Source of the DNA: JBBDXA01 sp040902585
GTDB taxonomy: Bacteria; Planctomycetota; Phycisphaerae; Phycisphaerales; Phycisphaeraceae
DNA length: 64,000 nucleotides
Direction: 5' to 3'
Assembly: GCA_040902585.1 (NCBI GenBank)
Contig: JBBDXA010000238.1
Coordinates: 1 to 64,000, forward strand
Shown: piece by piece, positions 27,492-36,157 of the stretch
Layout of the letters: the number at the start of each line of letters is the position of its first letter
Position numbering within the stretch: the stretch's first letter is position 1
The notes under the pieces: generated by a model
Told to the model about the DNA's origin: nothing
Seen by the model: the letters and a program-made list of their open reading frames with translations, nothing else
Database searches by the model: none
Made by a program: the position numbers and the translations under genes

Positions 27492-28172
27492 TCACAGCAG
27501 CCCGATCTCTTGCAGGTACCTCCGCATCTGCAAGGCCGTGTCGCCCTGGTTGTCGATCGGGCATACCTGCCAGCCGCGCCTGCGTGCCCCTTCGATATTC
27601 GCGGGCATGTCTTCAAAAAACAGGATGCGCGAAGGCTCGACGCCCGTGGCCTTTTCCACGTGTTTGTAAACCTGTTCGCTCGGCTTCATCGCGCCGATCT
27701 CGAAGCTGGTGAAGCGATGATGCAACTTCTCGACAGGCACAGCCACGTCGCTGGGGCCGATCATCATCGCCCAGTGCGTCGCGTTGGTGTTGGACAGGCA
27801 CGCGGTCCGGATGTGATTGCGCTCGGTGACTTCGTGCAGGAGATCGTGAACGCCGGGGTAAGGCTCGATGAGGATGCCGCGCATGGCGCGAAGGACTTTG
27901 TCCGCATCGAAGCCGGTGAGCGCCACGGTTCTCGCCACATATTCCGCTTCGTCGATCAGGCCGGTTTCGAACGCCATCGCGAACTCGACGACCTTCGCGG
28001 CGAGCTTCGGATCATCGAACAGTTCGTGCCGCGGCAGGCCGACGCGTTCGAACACCTGCGACCAGGAGTGAACGATGCGGATGAGCACGCCGCCGATGTC
28101 GAAGACGAGGAGAGCGGGTTTGGGGTTCCGGGTTCCGGGTTCCGGGTTGTCGGATGCAGACTTCTGGCTCAA
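27492..28172 (-). CDS. HAD-superfamily hydrolase with a repeat-encoded N-terminus
   Basis: A phosphatase-like hydrolase of the haloacid dehalogenase group (YihX/epoxide-hydrolase-like outline). Motif I is FDIGGVL, motif II SNTN, motif III the Lys in GAMKPSEQ and motif IV FFEDMPANIEGA. The DxD of classical phosphatases reads DIG here, so the exact reaction is open. The start is a TTG at 28172, chosen because a perfect GGAGGTG lies seven bases upstream and no ATG exists before motif I. The codons directly after it (about residues 8-19, NPEPGTRNPKP) are a GGGTTCC tandem repeat that forms the left arm of a fold-back element. Confidence 0.85.
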   Translation of the reverse strand: MSQKSASDNPEPGTRNPKPALLVFDIGGVLIRIVHSWSQVFERVGLPRHELFDDPKLAAKVVEFAMAFETGLIDEAEYVARTVALTGFDADKVLRAMRGILIEPYPGVHDLLHEVTERNHIRTACLSNTNATHWAMMIGPSDVAVPVEKLHHRFTSFEIGAMKPSEQVYKHVEKATGVEPSRILFFEDMPANIEGARRRGWQVCPIDNQGDTALQMRRYLQEIGLL

Positions 28173-28270
28173 CGCGGTTCACCTCCACCATTCATCGACT
28201 CGCTGGCGCTAGGTCGCCATGCACATTCAAAACCCATGACCCGGAACCCGGAACCCGAAACCCGGAACTC
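28115..28270. repeat. Fold-back element with GGGTTCC arms
   Basis: The left arm (28115-28148) is a run of GGGTTCC units inside the 5' end of the HAD gene; the right arm (28231-28270) is a run of GGAACCC units that ends at the proA stop codon. About 80 unique bases, including the HAD start and its ribosome site, lie in the loop. Confidence 0.9.
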
Positions 28271-29528
28271 AGCTCCGCACCTGTCCGTCGCCGCGTGCGA
28301 CCCATTTGTAAGAGGTCAGGTCCGCCGCGCCCATCGGGCCGCGGGCGTGCAGCTTGTCGGTGCTGATGCCGATCTCCGCGCCCAGGCCGTATTCGCCGCC
28401 GTCGCTGAAGCGCGTGGAGCAGTTAACGAACACATTGCCCGAATCGACCTGCTGCACGAACTGCTCCGCCGCGATGATCGACTGCGTGAGAATCGCATCG
28501 GTGTGGTGCGAGCCATGCCTGTTGATGTGCGCAACCGCCGCATCGAGCGAGTCAACGACGCCCACGGCACAGATCAGGTCGAGATACTCCGCATCCCAGT
28601 CGCTGTCGATCGCCTGTGTCGCATCGGAGAACGCTTTGCCCACGGCACTATCACCGCGGATCTCCACGCCCTTGCCCGCCAGCGCTCGGCACACCTTCGC
28701 GACAAGGCCGGAGGAAAGCGCATCCTTATGAAACAGGATCGTCTCCACCGCATTACAAACGCCCGGCCGCTGCGTCTTGGCGTTCACGCAAATCTCCACC
28801 GCCATCGCTTCATCCGCATCGCTGTGGACATAGATGTGACAGTTGCCGGTGTAATGCTTGATGACCGGGATGCGGGCCTGATCGACCACCGCCCGGATCA
28901 GCGATTCGCCGCCGCGCGGAATGCACAGGTCGATCTTGCCTTCGAGTTTCAGGAGTTCGCTCACGGCTGCGCGATCGGTGGTTTCCACAAGCTGCACCGC
29001 GTCCGTTTCGAGACCCGCTTCTTTCAGCCCTTCGCGCACGCAGGCGGCGATCGCGGCGTTGGAATGCATCGCTTCCTTGCCGCCGCGCAGGATGGTGGCG
29101 TTGCCGCTCTTGATGCACAGGGCCGCGGCATCGCTGGTGACGTTGGGCCGCGATTCGAAGATGATCAGGATCACGCCGATGGGCACGCGCACCTTCTCAA
29201 GCCGAATACCGCTGGGCAGAATCTTCCCTTCGATGATCTGGCCGACCGGATCGGTCTGGGCCGCGATCTGGCGCACGCTGTTTGCCATCTTCTCGATGGC
29301 CTTGTCATCGAGCTTGAGGCGGTCGAGCATCGCCGCGGTCAGGCCCGCTTCCTTGCCGGCCGCCAGGTCCTTCGCGTTGGCGTTCTTGATGGCCGAGGCG
29401 GAAGCAATGAGACGATCCGCCACGGCGAGCAGGGCGGCCATGCGCTGCTTGCCCGGTGCGGACATCAGCTTGCGCGACGCGGCCAGCGCACGATCCGCCA
29501 GGTCATGACAGTAGGTCTTGATCTCCAT
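28269..29528 (-). CDS. proA: Gamma-glutamyl phosphate reductase
   Basis: It reduces gamma-glutamyl phosphate to glutamate semialdehyde with NADPH, the second step of proline synthesis. The 419-residue length and whole-length pattern fit ProA: LPSGIRLEKVRVPIGVI, the cofactor region ILRGGKEAMHSN, the catalytic cysteine in QRPGVCNAVET, and the C-terminal TDKLHARGPMG. No proB is in the window. It reads toward the HAD gene across the GGGTTCC fold-back element, and its stop codon overlaps the edge of that element. Confidence 0.96.
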   Translation of the reverse strand: MEIKTYCHDLADRALAASRKLMSAPGKQRMAALLAVADRLIASASAIKNANAKDLAAGKEAGLTAAMLDRLKLDDKAIEKMANSVRQIAAQTDPVGQIIEGKILPSGIRLEKVRVPIGVILIIFESRPNVTSDAAALCIKSGNATILRGGKEAMHSNAAIAACVREGLKEAGLETDAVQLVETTDRAAVSELLKLEGKIDLCIPRGGESLIRAVVDQARIPVIKHYTGNCHIYVHSDADEAMAVEICVNAKTQRPGVCNAVETILFHKDALSSGLVAKVCRALAGKGVEIRGDSAVGKAFSDATQAIDSDWDAEYLDLICAVGVVDSLDAAVAHINRHGSHHTDAILTQSIIAAEQFVQQVDSGNVFVNCSTRFSDGGEYGLGAEIGISTDKLHARGPMGAADLTSYKWVARGDGQVRS

Positions 29529-29564
29529 AAGGCTCGTATTGTAGGCAGTGAAGAGAAGGGCGGT

Positions 29565-31073
29565 TCACTTGGAGGCGCGGACAAAATCGCACAGTGTTTC
29601 GATATGGCGAATGAACGTCCGGCTCTCGATCACGCCCGAAGACTGTTCGCCTTTCACGGATTTGAGCCGGCCGGGTTCGACCCATGCGCCGCGCTCATCC
29701 ATCGCGGCGATCACCGCAGCCGTGTCTTTGGCGAGGCCGGTGCTCATTCGCGGTGAACCCTTGCGCTCGACGAGCTCGTTAGCCGCGAGTTTCAGGACCG
29801 CTTGATATTCCTTCTCGATGCTGTCGAGCTTGCTGTCGACGATCCAACCGTAGTGTGTCGGCAGATCCTTGTCGCTGTAGGTGATCTGATGCCGGCCTTC
29901 CTTGTCATAGTTGAAATAGATCGGGCGATTCGTGTTCATCTCGTAGAACCGCGCGAGCCTGCCATCGGGTCGCAGCGATGTTCGAAGATACGCGATCGCT
30001 TTGGGAATCGGCTCGAGATATTTCTTCTCGCCGGTGAGGCGATAGAGCTTGATCAGCGTGCGCATGATGGACTGCGACTCGCCGCCGGTGACCGAAGGCG
30101 GCTCGAAGGCGCGCGACCATTCGGGCTGCATCTCTTTGTTGTATTGCTGCGCCCAGGCGGGTTGCGGATCGGGCAACTGCGCGAGGATGAGAAAGTCGCC
30201 GGCCTTCTTCGCGGCAGCCATGTAATACTCATTCTTATAGACCCGGTGTGCCCGCGCGAGCATGTCGATCATGTCACTCATCAGGTTGTCGTTGGTGATG
30301 TAACAACCCGCGAATGTCTTGGGCCAGGTGCGTTGCCAGTCGTCGGTCAGCGACGCCTTCTTGACCGGATAGAAGTCCTCTCGAATCGGATAAAGCGGGA
30401 ACTGATCCCAGTTGTGGCTCCAGCCTCCCGCCGGGTATTGGGATCGGCACAAGGCATCCAGGGCGTAGTCCGCGCTGCTGTGAATGCGTTTATCTTTGAA
30501 CGCCAACGCTTCATCAAGGCGGATCATGAACCGCGTCGCGGACTGTGTCGTGTCGTCGTCGTTGGTGGAAACATTGCCCTTGTTCTTGCGCATCTTCCAC
30601 GAATCCCAGCCGACATGAATTCTGGGAATCTCCGAACTCAGCGGCGGAATTTCGCGCACGAACTCTCGCCCGAGGTAATCGAATTTTTTCGCCTTCTCCG
30701 GATCGAACTCGATAAAGTAACCCCAGCCGCCGGAATGAAGCTGGCCGTGGAGCAGGGCTTCACCCGTGCGCGTTGCGGCCTTCAAGTAGTACGCATCGCC
30801 CGTCGCGTCGTAGGCATCGAGCAGGGCCTCGCCGATGGAAGGCGTGCCGGGCGGCTGGACCCAGACCATCGAATCGCCGGTGGAGCCTTCGCCTTCGCTG
30901 TGTTTCAGGTCCCCGCTGACGCGCCAGAAGTAGCCGCCGTTTCGCGCGACCTTTTCGGCCATGAAGGTGCAGGCTTTCTTGAGCGCGGCGAGTGCGTCGT
31001 CGCGGGTGGGGGTCGCCGCGGAGGCACACGGAATCATGGTGAGAAGGATCGCAAGCGGAAGTCGGACTGTCAT
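29565..31073 (-). CDS. Secreted pectate lyase-like protein (PL10 outline)
   Basis: A 502-residue exported protein; the signal peptide is MTVRLPLAILLTMIPCASA. The body is an alpha/alpha toroid type sequence with GGWGYFIEFD, DDDTTQSATRF, GGWSHNWDQFPLY and LARFYEMNTNRPIYF, the last matching the WARFYELxTNRPIF block of polysaccharide lyase family 10. This would cleave polygalacturonate by beta-elimination outside the cytoplasm. The match to PL10 is by recall of motifs, so a related lyase or hydrolase with the same fold is possible. GGAAG precedes the ATG at 31073. It is followed upstream by the nucleotidyltransferase gene with a 13-base gap. Confidence 0.75.
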   Translation of the reverse strand: MTVRLPLAILLTMIPCASAATPTRDDALAALKKACTFMAEKVARNGGYFWRVSGDLKHSEGEGSTGDSMVWVQPPGTPSIGEALLDAYDATGDAYYLKAATRTGEALLHGQLHSGGWGYFIEFDPEKAKKFDYLGREFVREIPPLSSEIPRIHVGWDSWKMRKNKGNVSTNDDDTTQSATRFMIRLDEALAFKDKRIHSSADYALDALCRSQYPAGGWSHNWDQFPLYPIREDFYPVKKASLTDDWQRTWPKTFAGCYITNDNLMSDMIDMLARAHRVYKNEYYMAAAKKAGDFLILAQLPDPQPAWAQQYNKEMQPEWSRAFEPPSVTGGESQSIMRTLIKLYRLTGEKKYLEPIPKAIAYLRTSLRPDGRLARFYEMNTNRPIYFNYDKEGRHQITYSDKDLPTHYGWIVDSKLDSIEKEYQAVLKLAANELVERKGSPRMSTGLAKDTAAVIAAMDERGAWVEPGRLKSVKGEQSSGVIESRTFIRHIETLCDFVRASK

Positions 31074-31086
31074 GGCGTTTCTTCCA

Positions 31087-31497
31087 TTATTCCTTGGCAT
31101 GTTTCTTTCCGCGTCGCAGGTCGCGGTGGTCGAAATCGGGCCAGAACCCAACGGTTCCCGCAGCATCGAGCAATTCTCTTCGTTGCAACGCGCGAATAAA
31201 TTCATCCACAGACACCGCCTCGTTCAACACGCGCTGGCGAAACCTCGGCTCGAGGCCGCCACGACTAATCACATCAACTTTCATTTGAAGCAGTGCTTCA
31301 AGGTCAGCGATCAGCGCTCCGTGATCGAACAGACTCCGCCCCTGCTCAAAAGTAACGAGCAGATCAATGTCGCTCTTCTCGTTCTGCTCGCCGCGTGCCA
31401 CCGATCCGATCACATGCAGATCAACCGCACCATGCCGAGCGGCGATGGCGCGAATCTGCTCGCGGTGCGCGGTAAGCTTCTGCAACAATGTCATCAT
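31087..31497 (-). CDS. Nucleotidyltransferase-domain (MNT) protein
   Basis: A 136-residue minimal nucleotidyltransferase. The signature GSVARGE followed by SDIDLLV (residues 31-48, catalytic Asp43 and Asp45) is complete. MNT proteins normally act as antitoxins that AMPylate or otherwise modify a HEPN RNase partner encoded next door. No HEPN gene is adjacent here, and the last 40 residues (DEFIRALQRRELLDAAG onward) are not typical of the family. It may be a solitary antitoxin left after loss of its partner. Confidence 0.85.
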   Translation of the reverse strand: MMTLLQKLTAHREQIRAIAARHGAVDLHVIGSVARGEQNEKSDIDLLVTFEQGRSLFDHGALIADLEALLQMKVDVISRGGLEPRFRQRVLNEAVSVDEFIRALQRRELLDAAGTVGFWPDFDHRDLRRGKKHAKE

Positions 31498-31530
31498 CTG
31501 ATTCGATCCTCGGCAGAGCCGCTGGTTGGC

Positions 31531-32634
31531 TCACGTAATATGCGCCCCGATCGCATCGGTATACACCGCATATACACTCTGACTCGCCGTCATGAACAGT
31601 CGGTTCCGCTTCTTCCCGCCGAAACATACATTCGAACAAATCTCAGGCAGCTTGATCAGGCCGATGCGCGTGCCGTCGGGGGCGAAGATATGGACGCCGT
31701 CGTATCCATCGCCGATCCAGCCGGCGGAGGCCCAGATATTGCCATCGACATCGGCCCTGATGCCGTCGGCGTTGCCGGGCTTGTCGAAGCCGTCCATCTT
31801 CATCGAGATGAATTCCTTCGCCTTGCCCAGCGTGCCATCATCCTTCACGTCGCACACCCAGATGTTCTTGAACTTGCCCGTATCCGCGATGTAAAGTTTC
31901 TTGTAGTCCGGCGAGAAGCACAGGCCGTTGGGCTTGTCCGCTTCGTCGGTGACCTTCGTGATCGCGCCGGTCTTGCCATCGATGCGATACACACTTTCCT
32001 TCAGCAGCAGCGGGCCCTTGTTGCCTTCGTAGTTCCACATCGAGCCGTAGCCGGGATCGGTGAACCAGATGTCGCCGTTGGGGTGAACGACCGCATCGTT
32101 GGGCGCGTTGAGCGCCTTGCCGTCGAACTTGTCAGCGAGCGTGGTGACGGAGCCATCGTATTCGTAACGCACGACGCGACGGTGTCCGTGCTGACAGGAA
32201 ATCTGCCGGCCTGAATAGTCAAACGTGTTGCCGTTGCTGTTGCCCGCGGGCTTGCGGAAGTTCTCGGTGCAGTGGCCATCTTCCTCGATCCAGCGGAGTT
32301 GGCGGTCGTTGGGGATGTCCGACCAGAGCAGGTAACGCCCCACGCCGTTCCACGCGGGGCCTTCCGCCCAGAGCATGCCCGGGCTGTGATAGATGCGCTG
32401 GATCGGCGTGTTGCCGAGCTTGTACTTGTCGAAGCGTTTGTCGAGGGAGACCAGATCAGGATCGGGGTATCGCACCGGCGCGGCATTCTTGCTGTAGTCG
32501 CGACCGAAGGCAGTGGCGGCGGCGACGGCGGTGGCGGCGGAAGCGAGGAAAGCTCGACGCGCCATGCCTTTGGGCGAAGCCGCGAGCGGCGTAGCGGTCG
32601 AGAGGGAATCGGACGGCTTCGATGCGGAACTCAT
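31531..32634 (-). CDS. SMP-30/gluconolactonase-family hydrolase with Tat-like signal
   Basis: A six-bladed propeller hydrolase that opens sugar lactones such as gluconolactone. Metal and active-site positions are recognisable: Glu in LWAEGPAW, Asn in LNAPNDAVVHPNG, Asn in KPNGLCFSPD and Asp in GNADGIRADVDGN. The N-terminus contains a twin-arginine type leader (MARRAFLASAATAVAAA, Arg26-Arg27), so it is probably exported folded. A start at 32565 right at that leader is possible; 32634 has AAAGG upstream. The paralogue group is common in planctomycetes. Confidence 0.88.
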   Translation of the reverse strand: MSSASKPSDSLSTATPLAASPKGMARRAFLASAATAVAAATAFGRDYSKNAAPVRYPDPDLVSLDKRFDKYKLGNTPIQRIYHSPGMLWAEGPAWNGVGRYLLWSDIPNDRQLRWIEEDGHCTENFRKPAGNSNGNTFDYSGRQISCQHGHRRVVRYEYDGSVTTLADKFDGKALNAPNDAVVHPNGDIWFTDPGYGSMWNYEGNKGPLLLKESVYRIDGKTGAITKVTDEADKPNGLCFSPDYKKLYIADTGKFKNIWVCDVKDDGTLGKAKEFISMKMDGFDKPGNADGIRADVDGNIWASAGWIGDGYDGVHIFAPDGTRIGLIKLPEICSNVCFGGKKRNRLFMTASQSVYAVYTDAIGAHIT

Positions 32635-32796
32635 GTTGCGCCTTTCTCAGGATGTGGAACGGAACCGGATGAATCAGACCCGACGAGAAGGCATTGTAAT
32701 GCGAGAGATGAAAGTCACGAACGCTGGAATGAAAGGGAACTGGTTAGCGGTCGGGCCGAGTCCGCGAGGCCCACCTGCGCTGGCGAAGGGGAACAG

Positions 32797-32825
32797 NNNN
32801 NNNNNNCCCCCCCCCCCCCCCCCCC
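32797..32825. other. Assembly gap (10 N) followed by a 19-C run
   Basis: Ten N at 32797-32806, then C from 32807 to 32825. Ten N is a common placeholder of unknown length, and the homopolymer may be an artefact or the cause of the break. Distance between the gluconolactonase and SpoIIE-type genes is therefore unknown. Confidence 0.98.
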
Positions 32826-32848
32826 TCACCGCTAACCGCGCGGGCGCA

Positions 32849-34768
32849 TCACCGCACGCGCACCAGCACCAGCGTCGTATCGTCGGTGCGATCGTTCAGA
32901 CCGGCGAAGCGGCGCATTTCCCACAGGATGTGGCTCATTGCGTCGTGGGCCGTGGTCATCTCCCGCGCGGCGAGCATGGCCTGACGGATTCTCTCCCGGC
33001 CGAAGCGTTCCTGCTGGAAGTTCAGGGCATCGCACAAGCCGTCGGTGTAAATGAGCAGCATGTCCCCTCTTTTCAGGTGGAGGACGCCTTTCTCATATCG
33101 CTGCTCCGCATCGACGCCGACGATCATGCCGCCGGTCTCGAGCAACTGAAACTTGCCGTCGCGCAGGAGCAACGGGGCTTCGTGGCCGGCGTTGCAGTAG
33201 GTGAGCCGTTTGGTCTGCGGGTCGAACACGCCATAGAACAGCGTGGCGAACTCGTTGTCGAGCGTGTCACGCGAGAGGGCGATATTCACCCGGGCGACGA
33301 TCTCGTCGATGTCGTACACATCCTGGGCGTAGGCGCGGAGCGAGGCGCGGACGCTGGCCATGAGCAGGCTCGCGGCCACGCCTTTGCCGACCACATCGCC
33401 GATGCACAGGCCGACGTTGTCGGAGAGATCGATGAAGTCATAAAAGTCGCCACCCAGCTCGGCGCTGGGGACGTACTTGGCGGCCACGTCAAACGCGCCC
33501 ATGCGCGGCAGGTGGCCGGGCAGCATGCGCTTCTGCACATCAGCGGCGAGGCGGACCTGTCGCTGCACGCGCTCGGCTTCACGGCGCATGCCGTCGAGCC
33601 GGGCGTTCTGAATCGCCGCCGCCAGCAGGTGTGAAATCGCGCGGAGCAGATTGACATCGAACCGGCTGAAGCGCCGCGCCTCGCCGGTGAAAAGCTGAAT
33701 CGTGCCGATGGGCCGACCCTGGTAGATCATGCCGGTCGCCAGCATGGCGACGAGGCCTTCTTCCACGGCGTACTGCGGGTAGAGAATACGCGTATCGCTG
33801 GCCACGTCTTCCACGACGACCACTTCGCCCGCCAGGCACTTACGGAAGATGTCGCTCTTGTCCGGCGCGATCGGGCCTTTGCGAATGTATCGCTCGCTCA
33901 AGCCGAAGATCGCCTTGGGCATCAGCGACCGGCCTGAATCATCAAGCAGGCGAATGCTCACCGCCTTGCAGCGCATCACTTCCGCCGCCGCCTGCACCGC
34001 GGTGTCCATCACGTGCTGAAGGTTCTTGTGGCCGGCGAGCACGGTGCTGAGCTTGTAGAGCGCGGTGAGTTCATCGAGCCTGCGCTGCAACTGAAAATCC
34101 TGAAAGCAGAGCCGGGCGATCGAGTTGGCCAGCAGGTAGAGAAACTGAAGGCTGGCGGATTTGCTGGGGCCGCAGTCGACGATGGCGGCTTCGATCAGTT
34201 CAGCCATGCGATCTTTGGGCACGCCCAGAGCGAGGGCGAGCTTCTCGAAGTTGCCTCGCGAAGGCAGCGGCTGGGCGGCACTCGCTTCGACGGTGATGGA
34301 GCCGAGCACCTGGTTTTCGACCACGATCGGCGCGACGTAGCCGCCGGCCGCGGTATCGGTCGGTACATCACCCGCCAGCAGGAAGTCCACCACGCGATCG
34401 CTCTTGGCCAGGCTGGCGGCATCGGTGGGGCGGGTGACGGGGTTGCCATCGGCATCGAGGATGCTGGTGGAGAAGTGCGTCAGGGCGGTAAAGCTGTCCT
34501 GGATTTCCTGGAGCGTGTCGAGGTTGACGAAATCGGTCAGGCTCAGGCGCAGGGGGACAGCCGCGGCGACTTGGCTGTCGTCGGCAGGGGGGTTGTTCGC
34601 AATGGAGTCAGTCGGATTCAAAATCACTTTCACGGGGCTGGCGATCAGGCTGCCGGGGCGCCTTGCGGCACGATGCGGGTCGGAGCCGGCCGGGGCCACG
34701 GCGGGGGCTTGACCGGGGGCCTGTCCGGGGGAGGCTACAGGCATATTGTCAGTTTCTCTTCGCGTCAT
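32849..34768 (-). CDS. PocR-like/GAF/SpoIIE-type protein phosphatase
   Basis: A 639-residue cytoplasmic signalling protein. An N-terminal low-complexity part is followed by a PocR-like sensory domain (around FVNLDTLQEIQDSF), whose usual cysteines I do not see, then a GAF domain (around LDELTALYKLSTVLAGHKNL) and a PP2C phosphatase of the SpoIIE/RsbU type (AELGGDFYDFI, CIGDVVGKGVAASL, YTDGLCDA, DDTTLVLVRV). Such phosphatases dephosphorylate anti-anti-sigma factors and thereby release alternative sigma factors. No such partner is nearby. The start at 34768 (MTRRETDN) is preferred over 34744; the frame upstream runs into the GTAGACA repeat element and is not credible protein. Confidence 0.9.
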   Translation of the reverse strand: MTRRETDNMPVASPGQAPGQAPAVAPAGSDPHRAARRPGSLIASPVKVILNPTDSIANNPPADDSQVAAAVPLRLSLTDFVNLDTLQEIQDSFTALTHFSTSILDADGNPVTRPTDAASLAKSDRVVDFLLAGDVPTDTAAGGYVAPIVVENQVLGSITVEASAAQPLPSRGNFEKLALALGVPKDRMAELIEAAIVDCGPSKSASLQFLYLLANSIARLCFQDFQLQRRLDELTALYKLSTVLAGHKNLQHVMDTAVQAAAEVMRCKAVSIRLLDDSGRSLMPKAIFGLSERYIRKGPIAPDKSDIFRKCLAGEVVVVEDVASDTRILYPQYAVEEGLVAMLATGMIYQGRPIGTIQLFTGEARRFSRFDVNLLRAISHLLAAAIQNARLDGMRREAERVQRQVRLAADVQKRMLPGHLPRMGAFDVAAKYVPSAELGGDFYDFIDLSDNVGLCIGDVVGKGVAASLLMASVRASLRAYAQDVYDIDEIVARVNIALSRDTLDNEFATLFYGVFDPQTKRLTYCNAGHEAPLLLRDGKFQLLETGGMIVGVDAEQRYEKGVLHLKRGDMLLIYTDGLCDALNFQQERFGRERIRQAMLAAREMTTAHDAMSHILWEMRRFAGLNDRTDDTTLVLVRVR

Positions 34769-34939
34769 ACGTTTCGGCGAGTCAGGGGCAGGTTCTGCAA
34801 AGGCGGGGCCAGGTACGGATCGGCCCTTCCCGGATGAGGGTATCAGGGCCTGTAGGATAGGCGACTGGTCCTGCGAATTCCCCGGCCAGATTGCCGCATG
34901 GGTAAAGTGGCCCAGCGGGCGGGCCGGATGGGGCCCCGA

Positions 34940-35125
34940 TGGCGTGTCTACCCACCCCCCCTCCCCCTGGGTGGCCAAATCAGCGTAAGTTGTTTGTCAG
35001 CAGTGCGTTGCATCATGGCTACCTCGTGTCTACCCCTTGTCTACCTTGTCTACCCATTTTTTAATACATTGTCATTTATGGGTTTATAATGGCACCCCTA
35101 GTGTCTATCGGGGTGTCTACCCTCG
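34940..35125 (-). repeat. GTAGACA/TGTCTAC element, copy 2 (inverted relative to copy 1)
   Basis: TGTCTAC or near-copies occur at 34945, 35027, 35039, 35048, 35102 (TGTCTAT) and 35114. Twenty-two bases at 35015-35036 are the exact reverse complement of 24528-24549. A run AGGGGGAGGGGGGGTGGG on the - strand next to GTAGACACG matches the G-rich end of copy 1. The element lies upstream of the SpoIIE-type phosphatase gene, in the same orientation to that gene as copy 1 is to the nucleoside hydrolase. The rest of the 34769-35256 gap is an AT-rich patch (35058-35090) and GC-rich sequence without a gene. Confidence 0.8.
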
Positions 35126-35256
35126 CCAAATGTTTATGGTCTGGCCGAGGGGGAAACCGGTCCGCCGCCGGGGAGGACAGGTCCAAGGCGCGCAAAAACC
35201 GCGCCGCCGCCGGAGGGCGGATGAGGCATTAACGATTACCGTACTAACTATATTGC

Positions 35257-36081
35257 TCACCGCGCGACGGTCGCGAGCCAGGCGATGCCCACCGCCGCCC
35301 CCAGCATCAGGGCCGCGATGGCGAGGCGCACGAACATCATCTGCCGCGCGGGCCGCTTGGACCACCTGCTCAGGGCGGCCAGGGACAGGACCATCGGCGT
35401 GAGGATCACCAGCAGGAAACTCAGAAGCGGCACGCCGAGGAAGGTTTCGATCCAGCCGTTGACCATCAGGCCGGTGATCACCACGGCGACCGGCCCGGCC
35501 GCCCCGCGCAGAGGAAGGCCCACCGGCCGGAAGACGCCGAGGAACGCCATCATGCCCAGCCCTGCCGCCAGCGCGGTCTGAAGCTGCAGGAACTTCGCCA
35601 GCCCCGCGCGTTCGAGCACCGCCGCCCCCGCCAGCACGATCGCCAGCCAGAGCCAGCCCGTCAGTGTCGGCCCCGTGCGGTCGGCCATGTATTCAAGCGA
35701 CCACCACACCAGGGCGACGGTGACGCCGGTCGCGATGCGATAAATCAGGCGCACCTCATCCAGCTTCGCGTAGTCGGGCACCAGCAGCCAGCCCGCCGCG
35801 ACACAGACAAGCACAGCCGCGACATGCGCCAGCCAGTGCCTGCCGCCGAAGGAAGAGACGATGCCCGCCCCGACCGCGAGATAACCGACCCACTGCCAGG
35901 CGCGCTGAGGCACCATCGGCATCCAGGGCAGCGCGAGCATGACAACCAGCAGCGCCCCGCCCGAGGCGATCGCCCCGCGCGCCATGTCAAAACCCGCGCT
36001 GCGCTTAAAGAGCAACGCGATCGCAGCGATACCCGCAGGCATCGCCGCGCTGAGGATGATGACTTCAATGAAAAACGCCAC
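35257..36081 (-). CDS. Multi-pass membrane protein of unknown function
   Basis: A 274-residue integral membrane protein with about eight hydrophobic helices spread over its whole length and short charged loops; no soluble domain, signature motif or lipobox is visible. The gene is more GC-rich than its surroundings. It is the last of a - strand pair with the YceI-like gene upstream, separated by an octamer repeat. I do not recognise the family. Confidence 0.75.
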   Translation of the reverse strand: MAFFIEVIILSAAMPAGIAAIALLFKRSAGFDMARGAIASGGALLVVMLALPWMPMVPQRAWQWVGYLAVGAGIVSSFGGRHWLAHVAAVLVCVAAGWLLVPDYAKLDEVRLIYRIATGVTVALVWWSLEYMADRTGPTLTGWLWLAIVLAGAAVLERAGLAKFLQLQTALAAGLGMMAFLGVFRPVGLPLRGAAGPVAVVITGLMVNGWIETFLGVPLLSFLLVILTPMVLSLAALSRWSKRPARQMMFVRLAIAALMLGAAVGIAWLATVAR

Positions 36082-36091
36082 GAGCCAGATG

Positions 36092-36157
36092 ACTCCGTCA
36101 CTTCGTCACTCCGTCACTCCGTCACTCCGTCACTTCGTCACTCTTTCACTTCGTCAC
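36092..36157. repeat. Direct octamer repeats CACTCCGT/CACTTCGT
   Basis: About eight tandem copies of CACTCCGT or CACTTCGT. The stop codon and last lysine codon of the YceI-like gene (36146-36151) lie inside the array. No inverted arm is visible here, unlike most other repeats in the window. Confidence 0.9.

Noticed and set aside
27462..29756. 764-codon + strand frame across HAD and proA
   Set aside because: It runs antisense to two well-recognised genes and across a fold-back repeat; no motif supports it.
34898..35402. Small + strand frames in the GTAGACA copy 2 region
   Set aside because: They consist of repeat sequence translated in several frames; no ribosome site or conserved feature.
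36092..36157. Tandem octamers considered as a CRISPR array
   Set aside because: Units are contiguous, without spacers, and no cas gene is present.
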